Of a DNA stretch of 64,000 nucleotides, positions 46,560-55,115 are shown in pieces. The translations under genes were made by a program, and so were the position numbers. Each line of letters begins with the position of its first letter. Positions within the stretch are counted from its first letter, which is position 1. The notes under the pieces are model-generated. The model was not told the origin of the DNA. It searched no databases and saw only the letters and a program-made list of their open reading frames with translations. The stretch lies in assembly GCA_946894095.1 (NCBI GenBank), contig OX335646.2:12146077-12210076 (forward strand), written 5' to 3'. The DNA is from Incurvaria masculella (taxonomy: Eukaryota; Arthropoda; Insecta; Lepidoptera; Incurvariidae).

Positions 46560-48098
46560 TAATCCATTTTTTTTCCAACTAGAGAGTAGTATGTACTAGA
46601 CACCATACGCCAATTGGCGCGAGCGCTTTTATAATCGTTACAAGATTTGGTTGATTTTTTCTAGCTTATATAAACGTGTAATAAATTACTTTTTTGTTGT
46701 ACTTTTGAGATGATATATATGGTGATCAGAATCCATTTTTTATTTCCAACTAGAGAGTGGTGTGTACTACTCACGACAAGGCAATCGGGGCTAGTCCGTC
46801 ATAATCATCGCTGGGCTTTGTATTTTTTTTCTAGCTTATCTAAAGGTGTAATAAATTATTTTTTTGCTGTACTTTTGAGATGACATATATGGTGATCAGA
46901 ATCCATTTTTTATTTCCAACTAGAGAGTGGTGTGTACTACCCACGACAAGGCAATCGGGGCTAGTCCGTCATAATCATCGCTGGGCTTTGTATTTTTTTT
47001 CTAGCTTATCTAAAGGTGTAATAAATTATTTTTTTGCTGTACTTTTGAGATGACATATATGGTGATCAGAATCCATTTTTTATTTTCAACTAGAGAGTGG
47101 TGTGTACTACTCACGACAAGGCAATCGGGGCAAGTCCGTCATAATCATTGCTGGGCACAGGATATTGTATTTTTTTCTAGCTTATCTAAAGGTGTAATAA
47201 ATTATTTTTTTGCTGTACTTTTGAGATGATATATATGGTGATCAGAATCCATTTTTTATTTCCAACTAGAGAGTGGTGTGTACTAGTCACCAAAAGGCAA
47301 TTGGTGCGAGTGCGTAATAATCATCGCTGGGCTTTGTATGTTTTTTCTAGCTTATCTAAAGGTGTAATAAATTATTTTTTTACTGTACTTTTGAGATGAT
47401 ATATATTGTGATCAGAATCCATTTTTTATTTCCAACTAGAGAGTAATGTGTAGTAGACACCACACGGCAATTGGGGCGAGTGCTTCATAATCATCGCTGG
47501 GCTTTGTAATTTTATTCTAGCTTATCTAAAGGTGTAATAAATGACTTTTTTGCTGTACTTTTGAAAATATATATATGTTCGTCATAATACATTTTTGTAT
47601 TGTAAGTAGAGCTAGGTATGTACTAGACACCCCCAATTTACCTTAGCAAACTGATCTATCGGTTGGCAATATTCAACAGCCTGTAGTTATGGATACGAAT
47701 GCGTACTAAACGTACTTTTTGGTGTACTAAACGTTTCAAAGCATGGTCTTTTAGAATATCATTTTCAAAAGTTATAAATGTTAAAATGGAAAAACGTCAA
47801 GTTAGAAACCCCCATTCATTTGCCTATTATTTCGAAGTCAAAGCCGTACTAAATAATTCATTCGGTGTACTAATCAGTACAAAATGAGTACAAAACGATT
47901 GGATATTAAAAGTAGGTAAAATGAAATGTTGGCGGTCTGAGCGTCAAGTTAGAAACCCCCGTTGCTTGGCCTGTATTTACTCAATCTTAACCGTACAAAA
48001 TAAACAATGAGGTGTACAAATCTGTACAAAATAAGTACTAAACGACTGCATTAGAAAAATACGATTTTTCGTTAGGGGGTTTCTAACTTGACGGAGCC
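46560..48098 (-). repeat. Right terminal inverted repeat of foldback element
   Basis: Mirror of the left arm. The complementary word CCAACTAGAG recurs at about 170-bp steps (near 46,579, 46,750, 46,919, 47,090, 47,262, 47,432; diverged last unit near 47,604). Two more units than the left arm show array expansion or loss after insertion. Confidence 0.85.
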
Positions 48099-48272
48099 CA
48101 AATTCAACTATGGTTCAAACACAGAATCTATGGTTCAACTATTCTATTTTTACGTCTTTATATATCTGGGACCTATGTACCTACATTGTGTGGTGTGTAC
48201 CTACATATTTATTTCATTCAACCAATCTATTTCATTATCTAAAGTAAAACAATTTTATGGTTTAATACAGTT

Positions 48273-48278
48273 TTTATT
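48273..48278 (-). terminator. Poly(A) signal of the small heat-shock gene
   Basis: AATAAA on the minus strand, about 130 bp past the stop codon and 175 bp before the foldback insertion. Confidence 0.5.
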
Positions 48279-48407
48279 TTAATTCTGCAATAAAATTAAA
48301 CTACTTCACTGGCAGGTGTACACATACATGTCCTATGAACATCGTTATAACATAATCAGTCAGAAATTAATGAGCTATGAATTAGGTAGGTAGGTATAAA
48401 CAGCTTT

Positions 48408-48968
48408 TTAATTATTTGCAGCCTGCTTTTGTTTGACCTCATCTGAGTCCGCGGTATCGGCAATGGGCTTCCCTGGAGTATCTTCCACCTTCTCCTGGAT
48501 GGGCACCTCTCGCTCGGGTAGCGGCTGGCCGCGGAAGGCGATGAGGTGCAGGCGTCCGGCGTCCAGGTGGCACTCCACGCGCTCCGCCGGGAACCCCTCC
48601 GGCAGCAGGAAGCGACGCTCGAAGTGACTGCGCGTCCAGCCGTCGGTCTCTCCTTTCACCTCGTGCTTTCCCTCCACCACGATCTCGTCGCCGATAGTCT
48701 TCACCTTAATTTCGCCGGGCTTGAATTTGCGCACGTCCAGTAACACCTCCACCTTTTTGCCGTCGGATGTCACCTCCGTCTCTGCAAGCGAATGCTCCTT
48801 CTCCAGCTTTTCCAGCTGACCGATCGTTTGACGCATGTACTCAAAGGGGTCGCGGAAGAATGGATCTCGGGCGAGTGGGGACAACATCTCTTCGCTCAGC
48901 AGACGCGCTGCTGGCGACTGAAGGCCCATGTTGCGGAGATGGCGCAAGTAGAATGGAATCAGTGACAT
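48408..48968 (-). CDS. Small heat-shock protein (alpha-crystallin/Hsp20 family)
   Basis: An ATP-independent cytosolic holdase chaperone of 186 aa. The N-terminus MSLIPFYLRH is typical of the insect lethal(2)essential-for-life-like group. The alpha-crystallin domain spans about 69-148 (KKVEVLLDVRKFKPGEIKVK, VVEGKH, then the conserved FERRFLLPEG at 116-125). A C-terminal VPI tripeptide (155-157) serves as the I-X-I anchor that docks into a partner's domain, and the tail is charged and Lys/Gln/Asn-rich. The frame is open upstream to 49,085. However, the distal TATA box and much of the probable 5' UTR lie inside that extension, so I choose the ATG at 48,966-48,968 with its AAAC-ATG context. No introns, as usual for heat-induced members. 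It is transcribed away from the heat-shock element at 49,105. Confidence 0.93.
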   Translation of the reverse strand: MSLIPFYLRHLRNMGLQSPAARLLSEEMLSPLARDPFFRDPFEYMRQTIGQLEKLEKEHSLAETEVTSDGKKVEVLLDVRKFKPGEIKVKTIGDEIVVEGKHEVKGETDGWTRSHFERRFLLPEGFPAERVECHLDAGRLHLIAFRGQPLPEREVPIQEKVEDTPGKPIADTADSDEVKQKQAANN

Positions 48969-49003
48969 GTTTCCTGTTTTCTTTGTATCGCTCGGAACTC
49001 GAC

Positions 49004-49010
49004 TTTTATA
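49004..49010 (-). promoter_or_regulatory. Proximal TATA box of small heat-shock gene
   Basis: TATAAAA within GAGTATAAAAGTCGAG, 36 bp before the ATG. Use of this box would leave only a few bases of 5' UTR, so it is the less likely of the two. Confidence 0.45.
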
Positions 49011-49061
49011 CTCGTTGTTTACTCCGATTTCAAACTGATTACGATTATTGCGCCGCGCAGC

Positions 49062-49068
49062 TTTTATA
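49062..49068 (-). promoter_or_regulatory. Distal TATA box of small heat-shock gene
   Basis: TATAAAA within GGGTATAAAAGCTGCGCGG. It places transcription start near 49,035, giving a ~67-nt leader. It lies ~37 bp from the heat-shock element. Confidence 0.75.
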
Positions 49069-49104
49069 CCCGAGCCTAGCGCCACCCATCGACGAGAATG
49101 TTAA

Positions 49105-49114
49105 AGAACTTTCT
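49105..49114. promoter_or_regulatory. Heat-shock element
   Basis: AGAACTTTCT is a perfect nGAAnnTTCn pair for HSF. An additional GAA unit lies at 49,095-49,097 (GAGAATG). Confidence 0.75.
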
Positions 49115-49259
49115 GGATAGTCGTTCGCGTCGCGGTTACGAACACTCAATTTATTTTCGAACCAAAGCAAGTATTTGGATAAAGTTTCAAATATCTTAGC
49201 GATGGATCTCAATTTTTTCAACAACATTCCATATTATGACTTAACTGTTGGTGGTGTGC

Positions 49260-50114
49260 ATGGACTTCTACAGCATTAAATTCCTTAAATAAATATCATA
49301 ATCCTGTCGAAAAGGTTTTAATAAAAAATATTCTAGAACTGCGACGTAAACAAGAAAGAGACATCTATTGCATCGGGAGTAAACTAAAATTAAAATATTA
49401 TGGGGTTACCATTATGCACGCAAATTGACGGAATAGAGCAAAATGAAGCGATTTGTGTTCTGTAACCCAAAGTATTTTACTCCCATTCCGTATTTAGTAA
49501 TGTGTTTACATGTAATTATTATATTATTCGCTAGTATAATTCGAAGTTAATTTCGTTTTTACTTACCTAATTATGCAAGCAGGTATGTACAGAAGCCTTA
49601 TTCTGCTAATTGATAACTGCGCGCGTTATGTTTGTGTTTTCTCAAAACCGCATGTTTCGCGCGAAATTGTCTTCTACTAGCGCAGTTTGCAAAACGCATG
49701 CGTTGTGTTTGTGTTTTGTTCCCAAACTCGTAACGCGCGCTAATGTTCTCGTTGGCCGTGTTTTTTGCCGAAAACTTGCGGTTCTGAGAATTCTATTTGT
49801 CAAATTCGGAGCATGGCATCGCCGAACTTCGAATATCACTTTTCTACATTACGTTGGCATATCGCTGTCTCTTTCTTTTCGTATGTCATATTTGAGTAAG
49901 AAAATAACTGTCAAAATCGTGACAGGTTATTTTACCCTGTAGGCGGCGCGCAAGACTAACCACTCCATAGACAATAACAAAACGCGTGTGTGAATTAGCT
50001 GAATACCGATTTTTGGAAACCGCACTCGAAACTTAGCGTGTTATGTTTGACGGAAACATAACTAATACGGAATGGTTTGAAATTGGACAAATAGCAGAAT
50101 CGGGCTTCAGACTG
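49260..50114. other. Intergenic DNA, no gene seen
   Basis: Short ORFs only. CG-richer words (GCGCGCG) near 49,619 and 49,733. Confidence 0.4.
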
Positions 50115-50317
50115 ACTGGTTTCTCCATGGTTCGGAATCCATGTAAAACTGTAGATTCCTCCCTTCCCTCTACTAGTTGGTAATAGGGTGACACCATCGC
50201 ACTGGATGAAAAGATGGTCGCAACAGCAATAAAAAAATGTCCGTGTATTCCATCCAGTTCGGTGTAGCCGTGCTCATAAAGGGAAGGTGGTGGTATGGCA
50301 CCAAATTCCATCCACAT
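50115..50317 (+). mobile_element. SINE body, headless
   Basis: Starts near GACTGGTTTCTCCATGG, continues GGAATCCATGTAAAACTGTA, GATGAAAAGATGGTCGCAAC and CTCATAAAGGGAAGGTGGTG; ends truncated. Confidence 0.7.
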
Positions 50318-50329
50318 CCCAGAGGATTT

Positions 50330-50475
50330 TGCTAGTCTTACAAAACATAAAAAATAATCATCAAAATCGGTTCACCCAGGCAAAAGTTATGAGGTAACAA
50401 ATATAAAAAAAAACATACAAACGAATTGATAAGCTCCTCCTTTTTTGAAGTCGGTTAAAAAAGGAGGACGGGTGG
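50330..50475 (+). repeat. Common lepidopteran repeat ending GAAGTCGGTTAAAAA
   Basis: CAAAATCGGTTCACCCAGGC, AAAGTTATGAGGTAACAAAT and CTCCTCCTTTTTTGAAGTCG are hallmark words. A fragment also occurs near 45,100-45,135. Confidence 0.65.
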
Positions 50476-50705
50476 TTGGTGCAGGAATGGGTCTTACAAT
50501 AATAATTGCATTTCATGTCAGTGTGCAGCCACGACAACGTGATGCATAAAATATGTGGTTATCACGTTACTCTATGAAATCCATCATAATTTTAAAAAGC
50601 GTGAATGTAAGCTTCGACAGCATAGCAACATTTAGCGTAAGTAGCGACATCTCTGGAGCGATTAAAATAATACAATCAAAAACAACTCTGACGTAACGGC
50701 GGGAT

Positions 50706-50754
50706 TTCTGGAAATTTCGCGCTAAATATTAGCTTCGAGAATTCTGGAAAGTTC
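50706..50754. promoter_or_regulatory. Two perfect heat-shock elements
   Basis: TTCTGGAAATTTC (50,706-50,718) and TTCTGGAAAGTTC (50,742-50,754) each contain three correctly spaced HSF pentamers (TTCnnGAAnnTTC). A further TTCGAGAA sits at 50,734-50,741. The small heat-shock gene promoter is 1.6 kb away. The nearest downstream ORF starts at 50,781. Confidence 0.75.
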
Positions 50755-50780
50755 CCGTTAAATTCTATTTTACGCGAAAC

Positions 50781-50963
50781 ATGCACATCTTACGAATAAT
50801 ATTATCTGTGCTGTATGTATGTATGAGATGTATGTCAGCACAAAACATAAACCAAAATGATGAAATAGCGAGCAATCCTATGATTAAATGTTTGAATTAT
50901 TTTAAAACATGTGCTTTCTATTTTGACACGGACACGGACTCAAAGGTGTACTGCGTGCATTGA
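50781..50963 (+). CDS. Candidate small secreted peptide, 60 aa
   Basis: The ORF begins with a plausible signal peptide (MHILRIILSVLYVCMRCMSA). A 40-residue tail follows, acidic in the middle, with three cysteines (CLNYFKTC and YCVH). It lies 27 bp downstream of the heat-shock-element pair, so it could be heat-inducible. I recognise no family. No canonical TATA box or AATAAA is close by, and an ORF of this length can arise by chance. Treat it as a candidate only. Confidence 0.3.
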   Translation: MHILRIILSVLYVCMRCMSAQNINQNDEIASNPMIKCLNYFKTCAFYFDTDTDSKVYCVH

Positions 50964-51479
50964 CTTATATATTCATTGACTCCGTGCGTAAGGCTACTAT
51001 AGTGATTGAAATTACCGCAGAAATATTTTACACTAAAAACAATTTTCTACTAAAAAAAATGAATTGATTCTAGAATCTTTTTACTCTTATTTTTTTTTAT
51101 ATAAAATATTTTCCTGCACATTTCGTCATAGTCGACAGCATTTGAAGAGCAAACAACAATTTTATAATTTAAAAAATGCAAGGGGGGAATCTTACCTATT
51201 TTTGCTTTTAAAACCAAAGTCGTATATATCTATTAAGTTTCGTGTACAGAATCACCCCCTTTTGGGCTGACTGCTGCTTTCTATATACACCATGTAAGTA
51301 AAGTGAGGTCAAGGTCAGTCACCAACAATGATTTCAAAGGTGAAAATGATCACAAAGCTGTTCTCGGGCTCAAACTTTTGATCGATTGTGCTGAAACATT
51401 TTCCCACAGATTTTTTTAAACAGTTCAATATTTGATACGGATTGACTACTTAATGGATGGCAAGGGATGCAATCATAGA
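50964..51479. other. AT-rich intergenic DNA, no gene seen
   Basis: No supported feature. Confidence 0.4.
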
Positions 51480-52090
51480 AAAGAAACGGAAGGAGAGTAT
51501 CAAGTGTTTATTTCTCGCTACTCCGACGTATGGAAAAGTATGTAAATGAGAAGGCGACCTCGCGTCGTACGCCGCTCAGTCCAAACATCGCCATGACCAA
51601 GTCAATTTCTACCCGCACAAACCCTCCAATACGGCGACTGCTAGCCATAACGTTTCCCTACCCCTAAAAGATGTTAGATTTGTGATATTTTTTTTAACAC
51701 TTTAGAAAGCTTTATTATATGAAATGAAATGAAATGAAAATATTTTTTATTGCTTACAACTATTACATAGTATGCAAAGGCGAGCGAGATTATATGTCTG
51801 CATGTTTTTATTTTTTTGTAAATATCTGTATTTTTCAGTACAGAAAAAAATCGAAAATGAACGTTTTTACCAATGTTTAACTATCCAATATTTTCCAATC
51901 TAAAGTAAAAATATAAAAAAAAATTAGACAAAATATTTAAGACTCAAAAATTTCAAAAACGTAGTAAAACATTAAGAGCATGTAAACAGTTATCGCCCGG
52001 AGTATGTGGAATTTATAGGGTAGTTTTAGTCAATTGGAGACAGCGGATCTCATAGTAAGCTCGTTAGATGGCATATCTCCTTCCTTTTTC
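51480..52090 (+). repeat. R16 repeat interrupted by inverted R6
   Basis: R16 sequence (to about 51,645 and from about 52,028) encloses an inverted R6 copy. The latter contains (GAAAT)n at 51,719-51,739 and the uninterrupted TGTAAATATCTGTATTTTTC site. Confidence 0.55.
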
Positions 52091-52115
52091 GATCTGAGGA
52101 GGCAATACACTCCTG

Positions 52116-52667
52116 GCGGCCCAACCCGGCGGGCCTAACTCATTCGCGGGCACGGTACAAAACCGTGCTGTTGCGCTTTGGGACCTTCTCTGTTTCAAAG
52201 AATAAGACAGGCTCCGTGATGAGGAAGATGCAACATGTCCACCATATGTCCACAAAAAAGACAATGTGCATAGTGTATGATTTGGTAAGATTGACGAAAA
52301 TTTTAATTTCAAAACGACTTATAGCTAAAAGTAAACCACGACCGCAGTAGTCAAAAATCGAACAAAAACCAAATAGATCATGAATCTTGATTAAATAAGC
52401 TATGTCTGATGACTAATCTTTTTACCATGTTCTTACTTTATCATTGCGTAATCCACCTCCAAAGTTATCGTATAAAACGCGCGAAACATTCGAACTTTCG
52501 GACCTTATAACTTAGAAACCAAACACAATTTTACAATGCCAATGGTCATCAGACATCTAGTTCGATCAAATAAAGCTATTTTGAGCAAAATTTTGGATCT
52601 CTGACAAGAAATATGGGCGTGATCTTCTTTCCCCTTTTGTATGGGGAGATGAGCGGGTTGGGCCACC
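52116..52667 (-). mobile_element. TTAA-target MITE (family M3)
   Basis: Inverted copy of 57,066-57,603. The right end GCGGGTTGGGCCACC is followed by TTAA (52,668-52,671). The left end (GGCGGCCCAACCCGGC) is partly eroded. The interior matches closely (ACTTATAGCTAAAAGTAAAC, GATCTATTTGG-type words). Confidence 0.8.
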
Positions 52668-52699
52668 TTAAAAAGTGACCGCCGATGCATATTGTCTAA

Positions 52700-53180
52700 C
52701 CATTGTCTATGTAAATTGGTCTCAATGAGGTTACCCATCGCAAGCAGCACTAATCCCTCTAATCCTAGTTTGACGTCAATTCAATTTGCATACTTTAAAG
52801 GTTTGTTCATAGCATTATACTCGAAGCACTAAGGTGTGAATCGAAAGCCAACTATTTGCATGTTCACGCGTCACCTTCAGGCTTAAACCAGATATAAATA
52901 TAAAAATATTTTATTCACAGTGTAGGGCTCTAAAATAATAATATCGTACTATTTATATATGTACTTATTTTTATTCGGATGTAATGCCTTCCAAACATTA
53001 TTATAAAAACTAAACAATATATTACACACACACAAACATGGTATACTCGATCACTGACTTTCTGCCTACCGCCATGTTGTGTATCCACATTCTAAAGGTT
53101 GGTAGAAGAGAATGCCCTTGGGCATTGAGCACGCCTTTTGTGTCCATTTTTATTAAAGTTATGCAACCAATATTTTTATT
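52700..53180. other. Intergenic DNA with LINE 3' fragment
   Basis: The GAGAATGCCCTTGGGCATTG fragment at about 53,090-53,180 matches 13,180-13,310. Nothing else recognised. Confidence 0.4.
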
Positions 53181-53184
53181 ATTT

Positions 53185-53315
53185 TTACATTACTAGCTGA
53201 TGATCCGGCTCCACTGGGGCAATGTCGTCTTGGACGGATGTAGGGCTGAATTATTTTCCGGATAAAAGGTAGCCCAAGCGCTAAACTATGACAATTTACT
53301 AAATTTCATCGGTTT
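53185..53315 (+). repeat. Common lepidopteran repeat (GGATAAAAGGTAGCC type)
   Basis: ACTAGCTGATGATCCGGC, TTTTCCGGATAAAAGGTAGC and TAAATTTCATCGGTTTA follow the order of a widespread moth interspersed repeat. Confidence 0.6.
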
Positions 53316-53555
53316 ATTGTTTATTGTTTATTCATCATCCATAAACAAAACACTGCACTTGGATTTGTCATATTTTATCATTAGCCAGTTCAGCAATCCC
53401 AGCGAAGCACTGCCAAGAAACTCCGCTGGTTTTTTTTCAACGTCCACATAGTCTAAGTTTACAAAAGTATTTAGAATCACCTGACCTGACCTTATATGGC
53501 ATGATTGAACATAAAACATCCAACGTTTCCATTTAATCTGTATATGAAAACTTAA

Positions 53556-54027
53556 GGGCCTGGTACTAGCCAAATCGCAAAGTTAGACGAGGCACCCCAA
53601 GTAAACTAACTAAGTCTGACGATTATAAGTGTCATCCTTACAATATATGATTCCTTGTCTAGGAATCGAATGATTTTCGTTAATGTATGTTTCCTTTTTC
53701 TATACAAAATACATTGCGGAAACGGTGTCCATTTCCGAACTTTTTTGACTAAATGTAGAAATCTAAAAGCAAATGGAATTTTTTGTTTATGCATTTATGC
53801 TGTTTTTGCTTATATCTAGAAATCGAATGACTTTCAGATTTCTAATGAGAAAAATCAACTTTTTTTATTTTTATTATTATTTAAATAAATGATGAAATAA
53901 AAAAATATTAACAATCCATTATCAGTCTGGAGTTCTATTTGGATTTGCTGAAGCGTTTCACTACATATTATTACATTTCTTAAAAAGTGCATTTGTATGG
54001 CGCGAGTAGTTGGCTAGTCCTAGCGCC
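53556..54027 (+). mobile_element. TTAA-flanked MITE (family M1), intact copy
   Basis: GGGCCTGGTACTAGCCAA to TTGGCTAGTCCTAGCGCC with TTAA on both sides (53,552-53,555 and 54,028-54,031). Serves as the empty site for the MITE nested at 14,581-15,022. Confidence 0.85.
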
Positions 54028-54031
54028 TTAA

Positions 54032-55021
54032 TCGTCAAAATTTAGTGTCGAATTTTTAAAGGTTATTTTTATAAGTTTATACAAATTATGCGGCGGCATA
54101 TGCTTCCTTCATTTGCACGGCTACTTTGGCTACTCTTTACAATACAATACGAGGTTCAATTAGTGACCCTGCAAAATTTTGACAGCATGATTATTATTGT
54201 CCACTGTGCTGTGTGATCCAGGTTAGCTTGGATCACCGGGTGACTTATGGTTGCCGAAGAATTTAGTGCCATCGGCTATTGTCATCGGTGTATTGTTTAG
54301 TTTCATTAAAGATTTTAGATCAGTCAGAAACATTCCAAATGCGACCGGCCCGATAACGGAACCTCGCGTTACTCCCTTAGGACGTTATGTGCACATGGCA
54401 CGATGGCGCGCTATCATTTTCTTTTTACGGTAAGAAATGTTGATCTCATGATGCAAATTTTTTATTACATTTTTAAATTAAAATGATTTGAATCCGCGCG
54501 AAGGCATAGATTTAAATTTCGAAGGTTTTTTTTATAGAAAAACACACAGTAAAATTTAAAAGGCGCCATCAAGTTGTAGTCTTGTAACCACTAAGAATAG
54601 CTCTCGGAATAGCTGCTACCAGAATATCGATTCTTCCGGTAGATGGATTTCGCAAAAATGGGCGGTGCATGACCCCACCATGAAGCTATTTCCCCGCACA
54701 GTGTCACGCTGCGATCCTTAGTAATATGAGTTAAAAACATCTCCTCTCTCCCTCTATCCTCCGTGGTCTTAACATTTTGGAACAAAATGTGTTACTTTTT
54801 CATTACTATTTGTCCCTCTGGCAAAAATTCCATTCCAAGTTATATTTTTCGCCATCACAAATAACAGCATGTTTGCAGAACTATTTCTCATCAATTTTGC
54901 ATCGATCAAGTAAATACAGCTATCGCAATATAATAATCGACATGCAGACCGCATGCTCAGTCTTGAAATAAGCGGCTTCCGCAAAACATCGTCCATTCCG
55001 GTGCCGGGTCAAACTATAGAA
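54032..55021. other. Intergenic DNA upstream of the secreted-protein gene
   Basis: Hairpin GTGATCCAG / CTTGGATCAC near 54,211-54,235. No clear TATA box for the gene starting at 55,022. Confidence 0.4.
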
Positions 55022-55115
55022 ATGTATGCTTGGGGTGTTTTTATATTGTTAGTACTTTTCAATAAAGCCCTCTGCAATCCCATTCATAGTGAAATCGAGG
55101 GCAAATATGCACAAG
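55022..55115 (+). CDS. Secreted-protein gene, exon 1
   Basis: Codes the signal peptide and first 31 residues. Donor GTTAGT at 55,116; ends with the first base of a Gly codon. Confidence 0.75.

Larger units (their letters stand above)
36926..48098. mobile_element. Giant foldback-like element, 11.2 kb with long inverted repeats
   Basis: The element starts GGCTCCGTCAAGTTAGAAAC and ends with the exact inverted complement. It is flanked by the identical 9-bp sequence CAAATTCAA at 36,917-36,925 and 48,099-48,107. Left arm (36,926 to about 38,215) and right arm (about 46,560-48,098) are near-identical inverted copies in their outer ~480 bp. Inside that, each carries ~170-bp tandem units (five left, seven right). 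Long terminal repeats with internal tandem repeats and 9-bp target duplications are the hallmarks of Drosophila foldback (FB) elements, which are linked to the Mutator-like superfamily; the assignment here is inference. I find no transposase in the interior. What I recognise there is nested SINEs, family C repeats, a MITE, an R6 copy and a Penelope-like element, so it is probably non-autonomous. Confidence 0.85.

Noticed and set aside
48969..49085. Upstream in-frame ATG extending the small heat-shock protein by 39 residues
   Set aside because: The extension spans both TATA boxes and lacks family similarity; MSLIPFYLRH is the family's normal start.
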